From the NCBI RefSeq assembly GCF_028618595.1, contig NZ_JAQITE010000018.1, positions 1 to 40,410 on the forward strand: a DNA stretch of 40,410 nt. Direction: 5' to 3'. The position numbers and the translations under genes are program-made. The notes under the pieces are model-generated. The model did not search any database. It had not been told where the DNA came from and saw only the letters and a program-made list of their open reading frames with translations. The number at the start of each line of letters is the position of its first letter. Within the stretch, counting starts at the first letter, position 1. The DNA is from Bartonella sp. AU18XJBT (GTDB lineage Bacteria > Pseudomonadota > Alphaproteobacteria > Rhizobiales > Rhizobiaceae). Shown in pieces: positions 24,974 to 35,242 of the stretch.

Positions 24974-26240
24974 TATAAATGGCGGCATCGGAAGCGGTCC
25001 TAAGCAAAATGTTCGTAAAGGACGCATTGTCACACTCACATCTCTTTCTGGAAATATCGAAGATGCTCCACGTATTCACTCTGGTATTGCTGAACTTGAT
25101 CGTGTTACCGGTGGGGGCTTTGTTCGTGGATCAGCACTCCTTGTTGGAGGTGATCCGGGTATTGGTAAATCAACATTGCTGACACAAACAGCTGCTGCTT
25201 TATCACGCAAAGGATATAATGTTATCTATGTTTCAGGTGAAGAGGCTATTGCGCAAATTTGTCTGCGCGCGCAAAGGCTTGAAGCTAACAATACAGAGGT
25301 GAAACTTGCTGCTGAAACCAATGTTGAAGATATTCTGGCAACCTTAAGCGAACATAAAAACCTTGATATGGTGATTATCGATTCGATTCAAACCCTATGG
25401 TCAGATACAGCAGATTCAGCACCTGGCACTGTTACACAAGTACGTATTGGTGCTCAGGCAATGATCCGCTTTGCCAAGAAAACAGGTGCTGCCGTTGTTC
25501 TTGTTGGGCATGTTACAAAAGATGGACAAATTGCTGGTCCTCGGGTCGTTGAACATATGGTTGATGGCGTTCTTTATTTTGAGGGTGAAGGAGGACATCA
25601 TTATCGCATTCTTAGAACTGTAAAAAATCGCTTCGGACCAACAGATGAAATTGGTGTCTTTGAAATGTCTGATAAAGGATTGCGCGAAGTAATAAATCCA
25701 TCTGAATTATTTTTAGGGGAACGTAATGAAAAAGCGCCAGGCGCTGCTGTTTTTGCAGGAATGGAAGGGACACGCCCGATACTCGTAGAAATTCAAGCGC
25801 TTGTTGCTCCTTCTTCCCTTGGAACACCAAGACGTGCGGTTGTCGGATGGGATGGAAATCGTCTTTCTATGATTCTTGCCGTTTTAGAAGCTCATTGTGG
25901 CATTCGTTTTGGACAACATGATGTCTATCTGAACGTGGCAGGTGGATATCGCATATCAGAACCCGCTGCTGATTTAGCTGTAGCCGCTGCTTTGGTATCC
26001 TCTCTTGCCAATATCGCATTGCCAACGGATTATGTATATTTTGGTGAAGTCAGTCTTTCAGGAGCTACCCGCGCTGTTTCACACTCAGCACAGCGCATCA
26101 ATGAAGCAAAAAAACTCGGCTTTCAAGGAGCCTTTCACCCCACAACAACAACCGAAATGATGAAGTCGCTCAATTTTCAACAAAAAACTTTCTCCGACCT
26201 TCCCGAACTCGTTGCTACTCTTACCGTAAGTAAAAAATAA
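24864..26240 (+). CDS. radA: DNA repair protein RadA (Sms)
   Basis: ATPase that helps process recombination intermediates by extending D-loops; it is related to both RecA and Lon. The 458-aa protein has the N-terminal C4 zinc motif (CQNCG...GKCSACGEW, about 10-30), a RecA-like core with Walker A GGDPGIGKSTLL (about 96-107), Walker B MVIIDSIQT, and the RadA-specific KNRFGPTDEIGVF (about 253-265). The C-terminal Lon-like domain contains NVAGGYRISEPAADLAVAAAL. Length is normal. It starts six bases after the truncated dnaB with no obvious ribosome site of its own, suggesting coupling. In many relatives alr lies between dnaB and radA; it is absent here. Confidence 0.95.
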   Translation: MVRNRVQFICQNCGTVHSRWAGKCSACGEWNSLIEETINGGIGSGPKQNVRKGRIVTLTSLSGNIEDAPRIHSGIAELDRVTGGGFVRGSALLVGGDPGIGKSTLLTQTAAALSRKGYNVIYVSGEEAIAQICLRAQRLEANNTEVKLAAETNVEDILATLSEHKNLDMVIIDSIQTLWSDTADSAPGTVTQVRIGAQAMIRFAKKTGAAVVLVGHVTKDGQIAGPRVVEHMVDGVLYFEGEGGHHYRILRTVKNRFGPTDEIGVFEMSDKGLREVINPSELFLGERNEKAPGAAVFAGMEGTRPILVEIQALVAPSSLGTPRRAVVGWDGNRLSMILAVLEAHCGIRFGQHDVYLNVAGGYRISEPAADLAVAAALVSSLANIALPTDYVYFGEVSLSGATRAVSHSAQRINEAKKLGFQGAFHPTTTTEMMKSLNFQQKTFSDLPELVATLTVSKK

Positions 26241-26382
26241 TCTGCACCACAGATATGATAATATAGAAAAAACTCTATAAAATACAAAAGATCCTTGCTA
26301 TAAGAACAAAAAATGGCATAACAAAAAATATATTTGCACACAGACTTAAAAGAACACAACTTTATGTATAAGGAACAAACAA

Positions 26383-26964
26383 ATGATCATAACAATCCTT
26401 GATGGAATTGTCGTAGTAATCATCCTGTTGTCCGCTTTTCTTGCTATGCTTAGAGGATTTTCACGTGAAGTGTTATCGTTGATTTCTTGGGCAGTTGCAG
26501 CTGTTACGACACTGTTTTTATTCAAACCTGTCTTACCTTTCTTTGAACACTATCTCTCTAATAAAATGGTTGCATTGATCACAACATTAGTCACTATTTT
26601 TATTATTGTTCTCATTATTACTTCAATTATTACAATGAAGATCTCTGATTTTATTATTGATAGTCGAATTGGTATCCTTGACCGTGCTATTGGTTTTATT
26701 TTTGGAGCACTTCGTGGTTTACTTATCATGGTCATCGGTATGTTGCTGATTAATGCACTGATTAAACCTGAGCTTCAAGCGAATTGGTTAAAAAATGCAA
26801 AAACAAGGCCTATTTTAGATTCATTGGGACAAAAAGTTTGGGAAATACTCCCAAAAGATATTGGATCTGTTCTTGAAAAGGCAGAAAATTTGTTTAAAGA
26901 CAGCAATAAACATACGTATGAGAAACACTCTCATGAAAAGATAATTTTTAAAAATAGAGAATAG
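26383..26964 (+). CDS. cvpA: CvpA family membrane protein
   Basis: Inner-membrane protein of 193 aa in the colicin V production family, usually found next to purF. It opens with ITILDGIVVVIILLSAFLAMLRGFSREVLSLISWAVAA (shown as LDGIVVVIILLSAFLAML and RGFSREVLSLISW). The RGFSREVLSL loop after TM1 is the family signature. Three further helices end near residue 125, followed by a hydrophilic tail (about 130-193) with many Lys and Glu. Function is unsettled; family members are linked to envelope stress and purine metabolism. AAGGA precedes the ATG. It sits 75 bases before purF. Confidence 0.88.
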   Translation: MIITILDGIVVVIILLSAFLAMLRGFSREVLSLISWAVAAVTTLFLFKPVLPFFEHYLSNKMVALITTLVTIFIIVLIITSIITMKISDFIIDSRIGILDRAIGFIFGALRGLLIMVIGMLLINALIKPELQANWLKNAKTRPILDSLGQKVWEILPKDIGSVLEKAENLFKDSNKHTYEKHSHEKIIFKNRE

Positions 26965-27039
26965 TTTTTCATGAGGAGAGAGAACTAAATGATGTAAAAT
27001 GTGATATTAACGATTCCTCCGTATCACAACTGAAAGAAT

Positions 27040-28533
27040 ATGATGATAAAAAGTGATGTTTTCTGTCAAGAATTTTCATTAGATGATGATACCCTTCATG
27101 AAGAATGTGGCGTTTTTGGTATTCTTGGGCATGAAGATGCCGCAACATTAACAGCTCTTGGACTCCACGCACTTCAGCATCGTGGGCAAGAAGCGGCTGG
27201 GATTGTTTCTTACCATAATAAAATATTTCATCAAGAAAAGCATTTAGGTCTTGTTGGTGATCACTATACAAACCCTACAACACTTGCACGCTTACCAGGA
27301 AATCGTGCTATCGGACATACCCGTTATTCAACAACTGGAGAAGTGGCATTACGCAATGTTCAGCCCCTTTTTGCTGAATTGAAAGTTGGAGGTATTGCTA
27401 TTGCGCATAATGGTAATCTTACCAATGGTCTCACATTACGCCGTGAACTCATCGCTTCTGGTGCTATCTGTCAATCAACGTCAGATTCAGAAGTTTTTCT
27501 CCATCTTATTGCCCGCTCACGTTATGAATCGTCCTCTGATCGTTTTGTTGATGCAATTCGGCAAGTAGAAGGTGGGTATGCTATGTTAGCACTCACACGT
27601 ACAAAACTTATTGCGGCACGCGATCCAACAGGGATTAGACCTCTCGTGATGGGGGAACTTGATGGTAAGCCTATCTTTTGTTCTGAAACTTGTGCTCTTG
27701 ATATTATTGGAGCAAAATATGTCCGTGATGTTAAAAATGGAGAGATCATCATATGTGAAATACAAAAAAATGGGGAAATTACGAAAAAAATTATAAAACC
27801 AGAAAATGAAAAACCAGAAAAACTTTGCTTGTTTGAATATGTTTATTTTGCCCGCCCAGACTCAATCGTTGGAGGGCGGAGTGTTTATACAACACGCAAA
27901 AATATGGGAATTCATTTAGCACAGGAAGCCCCTTGTGAGGGTGATGTTGTGGTTCCTGTTCCTGATGGAGGAACGCCTGCCGCAATTGGCTATGCACAAG
28001 AAATTGGAATTCCCTTCGAGCTTGGTATTATTCGTAATCACTATGTTGGTCGCACTTTTATCGAACCAACACAACAAATTCGCGCTTTTGGTGTCAAGTT
28101 AAAACATTCGGCAAACCGTTCTGTGATTGAAGGAAAACGTGTTATTCTGGTTGATGACTCTATTGTACGTGGAACAACATCCCTTAAAATTGTACGAATG
28201 CTTCGCGATGCAGGAGCAAAAGAAGTTCATATGCGCATTTCTAGCCCTATGATTTTTTATCCTGACTTTTATGGTATTGATACACCTAAAGCTGAAAACC
28301 TTTTAGCAAATCAATATCCAGATTTAAAATCTATGTGTGATTTTATTGGAGCGGATTCATTAGAATTTCTTTCAACGGATGGATTATATCTTGCTGTAGC
28401 AGGGGAAAAACGGAATAACGCCGATCCACAATTTACTGACCATTATTTTACTGGATATTATCCTACGCAACTGGTTGATCAAGAAAATCTCTCCAAAATT
28501 CATCAATCATCTGTTCTTAAAACAAGAGATTAA
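27040..28533 (+). CDS. purF: Amidophosphoribosyltransferase PurF
   Basis: First committed enzyme of purine synthesis: moves the glutamine amide nitrogen to PRPP to give 5-phosphoribosylamine. In the 497-aa protein the glutaminase nucleophile is the Cys of EECGVFGILG (about residue 23), which would be exposed by removal of a propeptide of about 22 residues. Glutaminase motifs HALQHRGQEAAG and GHTRYSTTG follow. The PRPP-binding motif VILVDDSIVRGTTS lies near 367-380. EYVYFARPDSIVGG marks the domain hinge. The propeptide plus Bacillus-like pattern suggests the Fe-S cluster type. The TAA shares one base with the ATG of the next gene. Confidence 0.95.
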   Translation: MMIKSDVFCQEFSLDDDTLHEECGVFGILGHEDAATLTALGLHALQHRGQEAAGIVSYHNKIFHQEKHLGLVGDHYTNPTTLARLPGNRAIGHTRYSTTGEVALRNVQPLFAELKVGGIAIAHNGNLTNGLTLRRELIASGAICQSTSDSEVFLHLIARSRYESSSDRFVDAIRQVEGGYAMLALTRTKLIAARDPTGIRPLVMGELDGKPIFCSETCALDIIGAKYVRDVKNGEIIICEIQKNGEITKKIIKPENEKPEKLCLFEYVYFARPDSIVGGRSVYTTRKNMGIHLAQEAPCEGDVVVPVPDGGTPAAIGYAQEIGIPFELGIIRNHYVGRTFIEPTQQIRAFGVKLKHSANRSVIEGKRVILVDDSIVRGTTSLKIVRMLRDAGAKEVHMRISSPMIFYPDFYGIDTPKAENLLANQYPDLKSMCDFIGADSLEFLSTDGLYLAVAGEKRNNADPQFTDHYFTGYYPTQLVDQENLSKIHQSSVLKTRD

Positions 28534-29285
28534 TGATGACAAAACTTGACTTTAGTCTCCATGGGCGTGTTGCACTTGTTACTGGCGCATCAAGAGGAAT
28601 TGGCTATTATTTAGCACTCGAGCTTGCTGCACGCGGCGCTCATATTATTGCTCTTGCACGCACAGTCAGTGGACTTACTGAATTAGATAATCAAATACGA
28701 GAAAAAGGGGCTCATGCAACCCTTGTTCCCCTTGACTTGCATCATATGGAAAACATCGATACTCTCGCTATCTCAATTGCCAAACGCTGGAAAAAACTTG
28801 ATATTATCGTTGCAAACGCAGGAATTCTTGGAACACTTTCACCAATAGCGCATATAGAAAACACGGTATTTGAAGATGTTTTTCAAATAAACTTTTTCAG
28901 CCAATGGCGCTTAATGAAAGCCGTTGAGCCTTTATTACGTAAATCTGATGCTGGACGGGCCATCCTGTTATCCTCAAGCGTTGCGCATGCTGCGCGCCCT
29001 TTCTGGGGAGCTTATGCAGCCTCGAAAGCGGCTTTAGAGATGATTGCCCGCTGTTGGGCAGAAGAACTCAAACAAACCCCTATAAAGATTAATTGTGTCA
29101 ACCCTGGTGCCACACGCACTGCCATGCGCGCTGAAGCTATGCCCGGTGAAGATCCACAAACTCTCCCTTCACCACAAGAGGTTGCAAAAAAGATAGTACA
29201 TCTGTTATCACCTGATTTAAAGGAAACTGGAAAACTCTTTAATGTCCGTAAAAATCGGTTTGTAGATTATCACGTACCTGATTGA
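28533..29285 (+). CDS. Short-chain dehydrogenase/reductase
   Basis: NAD(P)-dependent oxidoreductase of the classical SDR family, 250 aa. It has the cofactor motif TGASRGIGYYLA (about 18-29), DLHH after beta-4, the NAG motif in VANAGILG (about 91-98), the catalytic serine region LLSSSVAHAARP (about 148), and the YAASK Tyr-Lys pair (about 162-166). The C-terminal part (LLSPDLKETGKLFNV) lacks the standard GGxxxxx ending of FabG, so this is another SDR of unknown substrate. Its ATG overlaps the purF stop by one base. Conservation next to purF in rhizobia points to housekeeping use rather than transfer. Confidence 0.85.
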   Translation: MMTKLDFSLHGRVALVTGASRGIGYYLALELAARGAHIIALARTVSGLTELDNQIREKGAHATLVPLDLHHMENIDTLAISIAKRWKKLDIIVANAGILGTLSPIAHIENTVFEDVFQINFFSQWRLMKAVEPLLRKSDAGRAILLSSSVAHAARPFWGAYAASKAALEMIARCWAEELKQTPIKINCVNPGATRTAMRAEAMPGEDPQTLPSPQEVAKKIVHLLSPDLKETGKLFNVRKNRFVDYHVPD

Positions 29286-29294
29286 TCATCATAT

Positions 29295-29324
29295 GAGAAA
29301 TAAATCGTTTGATTATCTCTTTTT
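29295..29324 (+). terminator. Weak terminator-like hairpin after the SDR gene
   Basis: GAGA...TAA...TC pairs with GA...TTA...TCTC, with two small bulges, followed by TTTTT (29320-29324). It lies 10 bases after the SDR stop in the gap to convergent pssA. Confidence 0.35.
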
Positions 29325-29355
29325 CCTGTACTTCTCAGCAGAAGAATGAAGCACT

Positions 29356-30195
29356 TTATGATTCTTGGATAGCTTTAGCATCAGCTTTTTTCTCTTCTAA
29401 AGTAGCACGTTTATTATAAGCGATAAAACTACAGGGGAGAAAAATCATATAGCTAACTGCTGTAATCAATAAAGTTTTCCATGTGTACGTCGCAAGAAAA
29501 CCGACATAAATAACAATCACCAACATGCATGGTATAACAATATCGCGCCTTAAATTTTGATCAATTGTTTTTGCATTCCATACTGGTAAACGACTAATCA
29601 AAAGAAAAGCAATAATTACAGTATAAAGACTAAAAAACAATGCCCACCCCCAACTGGGAACCAAACCAAGAGTGCCTAAATAGGTAGGCAATAAAAGGAG
29701 TAATGCTCCTGCTGGTGCTGGAACACCAACAAAATAACTTTTCTGCCACTTAGGTATATTGGTGTTATCCAACATCACATTAAAACGTGCTAACCGCAAA
29801 CAACAAGCAACACAATAAACAAGGGCAGCAACCCAACCAATGTGATTTGCTTGATTCAAGATAAAGGAATAAACAATAAGTGCAGGGGTAACACCAAAAT
29901 TTACAACATCAGCAAGAGAATCCATCTGTGCCCCAAAAGATGAACTACCATCTATTAAACGGGCAATGCGACCATCAGCGCCGTCTAAAACTGCGGCCAA
30001 AAGCACCATTAAAATAGCAGCTTCATAGCGATGTTCAAAAGCTAAACGAATGCTGCTCATTCCTGCACAAATTGCTAAAATAGTAATGATATTGGGAATG
30101 ACATACCGCATTGATGTAGGTGAACGCCGCCGATTTGCAACATCATCATGCTGCCCCTCAGGATTGAATGAAGAAAATGGCGAAAAATTTTTCAT
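29356..30195 (-). CDS. pssA: CDP-diacylglycerol-serine O-phosphatidyltransferase
   Basis: Integral-membrane enzyme that joins CDP-diacylglycerol and serine to make phosphatidylserine. The 279-aa protein carries the CDP-alcohol phosphotransferase signature DGADGRIARLIDGSSSFGAQ followed by MDSLADVV (about 93-121). The pattern DGx2ARx8Gx3Dx3D is complete, with its metal-binding Asp residues. Six to eight hydrophobic helices follow. The type with this length and motif is PssA type II, as in rhizobia and Bacillus. It is eight bases downstream of psd, the next enzyme in phosphatidylethanolamine synthesis, so the two steps are made from one transcript. Confidence 0.93.
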   Translation of the reverse strand: MKNFSPFSSFNPEGQHDDVANRRRSPTSMRYVIPNIITILAICAGMSSIRLAFEHRYEAAILMVLLAAVLDGADGRIARLIDGSSSFGAQMDSLADVVNFGVTPALIVYSFILNQANHIGWVAALVYCVACCLRLARFNVMLDNTNIPKWQKSYFVGVPAPAGALLLLLPTYLGTLGLVPSWGWALFFSLYTVIIAFLLISRLPVWNAKTIDQNLRRDIVIPCMLVIVIYVGFLATYTWKTLLITAVSYMIFLPCSFIAYNKRATLEEKKADAKAIQES

Positions 30196-30203
30196 TGTGA
30201 ATC

Positions 30204-30902
30204 CTAATCGTATCTGAAATCCGTTGTGGCACTCTTATCATCAAAAGAACCCAAAACTGTCTCTCCAGCAATTGCTGTCTGTCCAACTGCAACACGCAAT
30301 TTCATTTCAGTTGGTATATAAATATCAAGGCGAGAACCAAAACGAATCAATCCAAATCGCTCACCAGTTATAACGGCATCGTTTTCTTTTGACCAGCAAA
30401 CAATCCGGCGTGCAACCATTCCTGCTATTTGTACGATACCAATTTTACCATGTTTGCTATCAATCACTACCCCATTACGCTCATTAAACTGACTCGCTTT
30501 ATCAAAGTCAGCATTGGTAAATCGACCTGGATGATAAACGATAGACTCTACTGTACCACTGATAGGAATACGATTAATATGGCATGAAAAAACATCCATA
30601 AAAATGGAAATACGGATCATTTCATCTTTCCCTAATCCTAATTCTTCAGGTGGAACACATGATTCCACAAATGAAATACGCCCATCTGCAGGAGACATAA
30701 CCCAATTTGAATTCAAAGGAATCACACGATCTGGATCACGGAAAAAGTATATACACCACACAGTGAGAATGAGACCAAACCAAAACAACGGACTCCATAT
30801 CCAACCAAGAATGAGCGAAACAACAAAAAACGCTACAATAAAAGGATAACCTTCTTTATGAACCGATACAAAGCTATTATGGAAAGATTGCAGAATACTC
30901 AT
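30204..30902 (-). CDS. psd: Phosphatidylserine decarboxylase proenzyme
   Basis: Decarboxylates phosphatidylserine to phosphatidylethanolamine using a pyruvoyl group formed by self-cleavage. The 232-aa short-type Psd has membrane-associated N-terminal helices ([21 protein letters not shown]), [21 protein letters not shown] (shown as FRDPDR and MSPADGRI), the conserved [21 protein letters not shown] block (about 97-113), and the cleavage region [13 protein letters not shown] near the C-terminus. There the bond between Gly and Ser in FGSR is the expected cut, giving the pyruvoyl alpha chain. Its partner pssA follows directly. Confidence 0.94.
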   Translation of the reverse strand: MSILQSFHNSFVSVHKEGYPFIVAFFVVSLILGWIWSPLFWFGLILTVWCIYFFRDPDRVIPLNSNWVMSPADGRISFVESCVPPEELGLGKDEMIRISIFMDVFSCHINRIPISGTVESIVYHPGRFTNADFDKASQFNERNGVVIDSKHGKIGIVQIAGMVARRIVCWSKENDAVITGERFGLIRFGSRLDIYIPTEMKLRVAVGQTAIAGETVLGSFDDKSATTDFRYD

Positions 30903-31019
30903 ATAATTTCCTATTCATCGTAAACTTAAACAAGCAACAAATCTTTTTGTTCCTCTTGTGTCTTTTTATGTATTTAATCAATCACTCCATATAAAGATAT
31001 AGATTACATTTTGCTCTAT

Positions 31020-32903
31020 TTATTTTTTACGATTAACAGCACTCGTCTCATCTTCTTCACGCATTTTACGTAATTTTTCTTCAGCTTTCGATGCTTCAAG
31101 CTGCTTATTCCACATTGAAGCATATAAACCTTTCTTACGTAAAAGCTCTGTATGCGTCCCATTTTCAATAATACGACCACTTTTAAGAACTAAAATTTCA
31201 TCAGCATTGATAACAGTAGAAAGACGGTGAGCAATAATCAATGTTGTACGTCCACGGCTTACAATATCCAATGCTTGTTGAATTTCCTGTTCCGTTGCCG
31301 TATCAAGAGCCGATGTTGCTTCATCTAGAATAAGAAGTGGGGGAGCTTTTAAAAGTGTCCGTGCAATAGCCACACGTTGTTTTTCACCACCTGATAATTT
31401 GAGACCTCGCTCTCCTACCATAGACTGAAAACCTTCCGGTAAAATTTCAATAAATTTTGATATTTGTGCCATTTCAGCAGCTTTGCGCATTTCTTCATCT
31501 GTAGCACTTGGACGCCCATAGCAAATATTATAGGCAATTGTATCATTAAATAACACTGTATCTTGTGGGACCATGCCAATCGCTTTACGCAAACTCTTTT
31601 GTGTTACGTCACGAATATCCTGCCCGTCAATTGTGATAGAACCCGCGTCAACATCATAAAACCGAAAAAGCAACCGAGAAATAGTTGATTTACCTGCACC
31701 AGATGGACCGACAATGGCGACTGTTTTTCCTCCAGGAACTTTAAAATCAATATCTCTGAGAATCTGACGTCTCGAATCATAGGAAAACTTCACCTGATGA
31801 AAACAAATGGTCCCATCGCTTATCTCTAACGGTTTAGCATCCGATTTATCAACGATCTCCTTCTGAACATCTAAAAGATCAAACATTGCTTCAATATCCG
31901 TTAAACCTTGTCGAATATCACGATACATTGAACCAATAAAATTCAGTGGAATGGAAAGTTGCATTAAAAGTGCATTAATAAAAACAAAATCTCCTAAAGT
32001 TTGTGTCTTATAAAAAACTTCATAAGCTGACATCAGCATCATGATCGTCATTCCAAGACCAAAGATAAGAGTCTGACCAAAATTAAGCCAACTTAACGAT
32101 GTCCAAATCTTTGTTGCGGCTTTTTCATAACCTACCATAGAAGCATCAAATCGATCGGCTTCTAGAGTTTCATTACCAAAATATTTGACCGTTTCAAAAT
32201 TCAAAAGAGAATCAACAGCGCGAGTATTCGCCTCAGTATCCGCTGTATTCATTTTTTGCCGAATACGAATACGCCAATCACTCGCCTTAATGGTAAACAA
32301 GATATATAATCCAACCGTTGCAACAACGATGAGAAGATAATGCCACCCATAACTTATGTAAAATACCAGTGCCGTTAATATAAATTCTAAAACTGTCGGT
32401 ACTGTACTAAGAATTGAAAATCTTACGATCGCTTCAATTCCTTTTGTTCCACGCTCAATCACACGAGAAAGACCGCCTGTTCGGCGTTCCAAATGAAAGC
32501 GCAAGGATAACTCATGCATATGTACAAAGGTTTTATAAGCTAATTGACGAACAGCGTATTGACCAACAGTAGCAAAAAGGGAATCGCGTAATTGATTTAA
32601 TCCAGCCTGCATAATACGCGCGACGTTGTATGCCAAAACGAGCATGATGGGAATAATCCAACTGGATGGAAACCATTCAGGTGGCTGAAAGCTTGAATCA
32701 AGCACATTCGTAGAATATTTAAAGAAATACGGTACAGATATGAGAACAAGCTTAGCCAAAACAAGATAAAATATTGCCCATAGCACACGCATTTTTAGAT
32801 CACGCCGACCTACTGGCCACATATAGGGCCATAAATTGTAAAGTGTGTGCAGAGTTTTCCCTGTATCTGATGATACAGTTTTTGTCATTTCATTGCGTTT
32901 CAT
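31020..32903 (-). CDS. ABC exporter of the Atm1/HMT1 type
   Basis: Half-transporter of 627 aa with an N-terminal six-helix membrane domain (about 35-330) fused to an ATPase domain. The ATPase has Walker [20 protein letters not shown] (about 405-423), signature LSGGEKQRVAIARTLLKAPP (about 513), Walker B LLILDEATSALD and the H-loop IAHRLSTV. RETGGLSRVIERGTKGI-like sequence (here RRTGGLSRVIERGTKGIEA) in the membrane domain is typical of the Atm1 class. That class exports glutathione-linked or sulphur-containing compounds and is tied to Fe-S and heavy-metal balance. It probably works as a homodimer. The C-terminal tail is highly charged. It lies upstream of psd in the same direction but 117 bases away. 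Confidence 0.9.
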   Translation of the reverse strand: MKRNEMTKTVSSDTGKTLHTLYNLWPYMWPVGRRDLKMRVLWAIFYLVLAKLVLISVPYFFKYSTNVLDSSFQPPEWFPSSWIIPIMLVLAYNVARIMQAGLNQLRDSLFATVGQYAVRQLAYKTFVHMHELSLRFHLERRTGGLSRVIERGTKGIEAIVRFSILSTVPTVLEFILTALVFYISYGWHYLLIVVATVGLYILFTIKASDWRIRIRQKMNTADTEANTRAVDSLLNFETVKYFGNETLEADRFDASMVGYEKAATKIWTSLSWLNFGQTLIFGLGMTIMMLMSAYEVFYKTQTLGDFVFINALLMQLSIPLNFIGSMYRDIRQGLTDIEAMFDLLDVQKEIVDKSDAKPLEISDGTICFHQVKFSYDSRRQILRDIDFKVPGGKTVAIVGPSGAGKSTISRLLFRFYDVDAGSITIDGQDIRDVTQKSLRKAIGMVPQDTVLFNDTIAYNICYGRPSATDEEMRKAAEMAQISKFIEILPEGFQSMVGERGLKLSGGEKQRVAIARTLLKAPPLLILDEATSALDTATEQEIQQALDIVSRGRTTLIIAHRLSTVINADEILVLKSGRIIENGTHTELLRKKGLYASMWNKQLEASKAEEKLRKMREEDETSAVNRKK

Positions 32904-33017
32904 AAAGTCCTTACTTCTCTATCATCCGCACAAACAGGCAAAATACCCCTTGCGGTTGTTTATAGGCTCATCTCTTCATTATGCTTCCAATAAGCTATCC
33001 CCACTTGTTATTTGAAG

Positions 33018-33692
33018 TTAGACTGTTTTTGAAAAAGGAACAAGAAATAATCCACTATACAATTTATTATTTTGATCTGTATTTTCATACCACTCTGCTG
33101 CAAACAAATTTTCAACTTTTACATGCTTTTTTCTCAATTCTGCCTGAAGCCACTTTTTTGTTTTACCAATCTCTTTAAGTCCATCATCAATAACTTCACC
33201 ATTTTCTATTAAAATCGTCGATTTCTTTCCCTCGTCCTTTTTAATGACAGTGCAATCACCATTGGTTTCCAAACGAACAAAAGCAGCTTCATGTAAGTGA
33301 CACCCTTTAAGACGTAACATCGTAATGAGATCATTAATATTGATCCCTAAATTCTTAATCTTATCCATTTGGAAAACTCCATCTAAAACTAATGTGACAT
33401 TCCGCCCTGCAATAAGACGACGAAAAAAAACTGAATAGCGTGCAAAAAAATTAAAAGATGTAATCAAGGTTTGCCAGATGAATAAAACAAGCAATAATTG
33501 AAGGCTACTAATATTCTGATTATAGATAACGCCTCCAATAATACCTCCCATAACAAAATTACTGACCAAATCAACTGGTGTCATCTGACTAAGACTCCCC
33601 CGCCCCGTCGTTCTTAAAATAAATAAGAAGGCAACAAGACCTACAACCAGCTTAAGCGCGATATATCCATAATGATATAAAAATTCCATCAA
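33018..33692 (-). CDS. DUF421 (YetF-like) membrane protein
   Basis: 224-aa protein with three N-terminal helices (YIALKLVVGLVAFLFILRTTG; VSNFVMGGIIGGVIYN; LQLLLVLFIWQTLITSFNFF) followed by a soluble alpha/beta domain. Family landmarks are RTTGRGSLSQMTPVDLV in the first loop, a NVTLVLDGVFQMDKI segment near 97-111, and MLRLKGCHLHEAAFVRLETNGDCTVIKK (shown as LRLKGCHLHEAAF), where YetF proteins have LRxxGxxxLxEVxxAxLExxGxLSV. Function is not established. The start is MM at 33692; either Met is possible. It stands between cysS and the ABC exporter, 41 bases after cysS in the same direction. Confidence 0.83.
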   Translation of the reverse strand: MMEFLYHYGYIALKLVVGLVAFLFILRTTGRGSLSQMTPVDLVSNFVMGGIIGGVIYNQNISSLQLLLVLFIWQTLITSFNFFARYSVFFRRLIAGRNVTLVLDGVFQMDKIKNLGININDLITMLRLKGCHLHEAAFVRLETNGDCTVIKKDEGKKSTILIENGEVIDDGLKEIGKTKKWLQAELRKKHVKVENLFAAEWYENTDQNNKLYSGLFLVPFSKTV

Positions 33693-33733
33693 ACTTTCTC
33701 CCTTTATTTATGTAAGCTGCTGGGATAGGAAAA

Positions 33734-35242
33734 TTAGAATCGTTTTATTTCCCACAAAGTTATGCGCTCACCACTCTGCGGATCCTTACTGTCTTTTAAA
33801 AGAACCCCCTCGGCTGCAAGCTCATCACGAATTGTATCCGCAGCTTCCCACTCTTTATTATGGATAAGTCGTAGTCTTTCGGCAATGCGCTGATCAATAA
33901 ATTTTGTATCAAGGAAAGTTTTTCTCATAAATAATAGGCAGTCTATTTCTTTAATCCATTCTTGTCGTAACAGTCCTAATAAATTCATCCCATTAGCAAG
34001 AGCCAAAGCATTCCCTTTTTTATAAAACTCTCGTAAAAGAGTCAGTGCTTTTGGAGTATTAAGATCATCACTGAGTGCATCTATCAAAGTATCATCAATC
34101 GCTTCATTGTTTTCCATCTCACTTTTTTTGCTGCGAAGCAATTCATACCAACGATACAGTTCGCTGCTCGATTGTATTAAACGCTGTGCTGTCCAATTTA
34201 ATGGTTCACGATAATGCGTTTGCAACATAGAAAAACGTGCAGACAAACCAGCCCAATTTTGCTTCATTTCATCGGTTAAAATACCATTAAACTCCCCAAA
34301 ATTACTCTCTAAAACAGAACGAATAGTTATGAAATTGCCAAAGCTTTTCGACATCTTTTTGCCTTCAACTTGTAAAAAACCATTATGCATCCAAAAATTA
34401 GCCATTCTCTCCGTCCCAAAAGCTGAACAACTTTGTGCAATCTCATTTTCATGATGAGGAAAAATTAAATCAAGTCCACCACCATGGATATCAAAAACAT
34501 TCGCGGTCGGATCATCACAGGTTAAACCACCGCCATAGGGTGCTAATAACTTTGCCATTGACATCGCAGAACATTCAATATGCCAACCTGGACGACCTAA
34601 AACAGGAATTCCGGCCGGCGATTCCCAACCCGGCTCCCCTTCCACAGAAGGCTTCCATAAAACAAAATCCATCTCTTCCCTTTTATAAGCAGCAACATCA
34701 ATACGTGCCCCCGCCCTCATTTCATCTAAAGAACGATTTGCAAATGCCCCATAATGGGGAGGATTTTTTATGCTACTTACAGAAAATAATATATGATTTT
34801 CCGCTTTATAAGCGTGCCCCTTTTCAAGTAATCTTTCAATTAAAGAGCGCATCTCCTCTAAATGCTCGGTTGCGCGTGGCTGGCTAGTTGGCAATAGACA
34901 ACCAAGTGCTATTGTATCTTGTTGAAACTGGAAATATGTACGTTCTGTTAATTGACGAATAGCGTCATTCAGTGACAAGTTTGGATATTCGCAAGCTGCT
35001 CGCGCATTAATTTTATCATCAACATCTGTAATATTACGTGCATATAGAACATGCTCATTGCCATAAACATGACGCAATAAACGAAATAAAACATCAAAAA
35101 CAATGACAGGGCGTGCATTTCCTATATGCGCATAATCATAAACTGTCGGGCCACAAACATAAAGACGTACTCTTGTCGCATCTATTGGTGTAAAATTTTC
35201 TTTTTTACGTGTCAGCGTATTATAAAATCGCAACTCTTTCAT
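33734..35242 (-). CDS. cysS: Cysteinyl-tRNA synthetase
   Basis: Class I aminoacyl-tRNA synthetase charging tRNA-Cys. The 502-aa protein has the zinc-site cysteine and HIGH-type motif in [18 protein letters not shown] (about 25-42), [10 protein letters not shown] with the second zinc cysteine (about 224-233), and [19 protein letters not shown] in the zinc and tRNA region. The KMSKS loop is KKMSKSFGN (about 283-291), and the C-terminal region includes [15 protein letters not shown] chose the ATG at 35242 because GGAG lies eight bases upstream; an ATG four codons earlier overlaps that ribosome site. Length is slightly above the 461 of E. coli, normal for Hyphomicrobiales. Confidence 0.95.
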   Translation of the reverse strand: MKELRFYNTLTRKKENFTPIDATRVRLYVCGPTVYDYAHIGNARPVIVFDVLFRLLRHVYGNEHVLYARNITDVDDKINARAACEYPNLSLNDAIRQLTERTYFQFQQDTIALGCLLPTSQPRATEHLEEMRSLIERLLEKGHAYKAENHILFSVSSIKNPPHYGAFANRSLDEMRAGARIDVAAYKREEMDFVLWKPSVEGEPGWESPAGIPVLGRPGWHIECSAMSMAKLLAPYGGGLTCDDPTANVFDIHGGGLDLIFPHHENEIAQSCSAFGTERMANFWMHNGFLQVEGKKMSKSFGNFITIRSVLESNFGEFNGILTDEMKQNWAGLSARFSMLQTHYREPLNWTAQRLIQSSSELYRWYELLRSKKSEMENNEAIDDTLIDALSDDLNTPKALTLLREFYKKGNALALANGMNLLGLLRQEWIKEIDCLLFMRKTFLDTKFIDQRIAERLRLIHNKEWEAADTIRDELAAEGVLLKDSKDPQSGERITLWEIKRF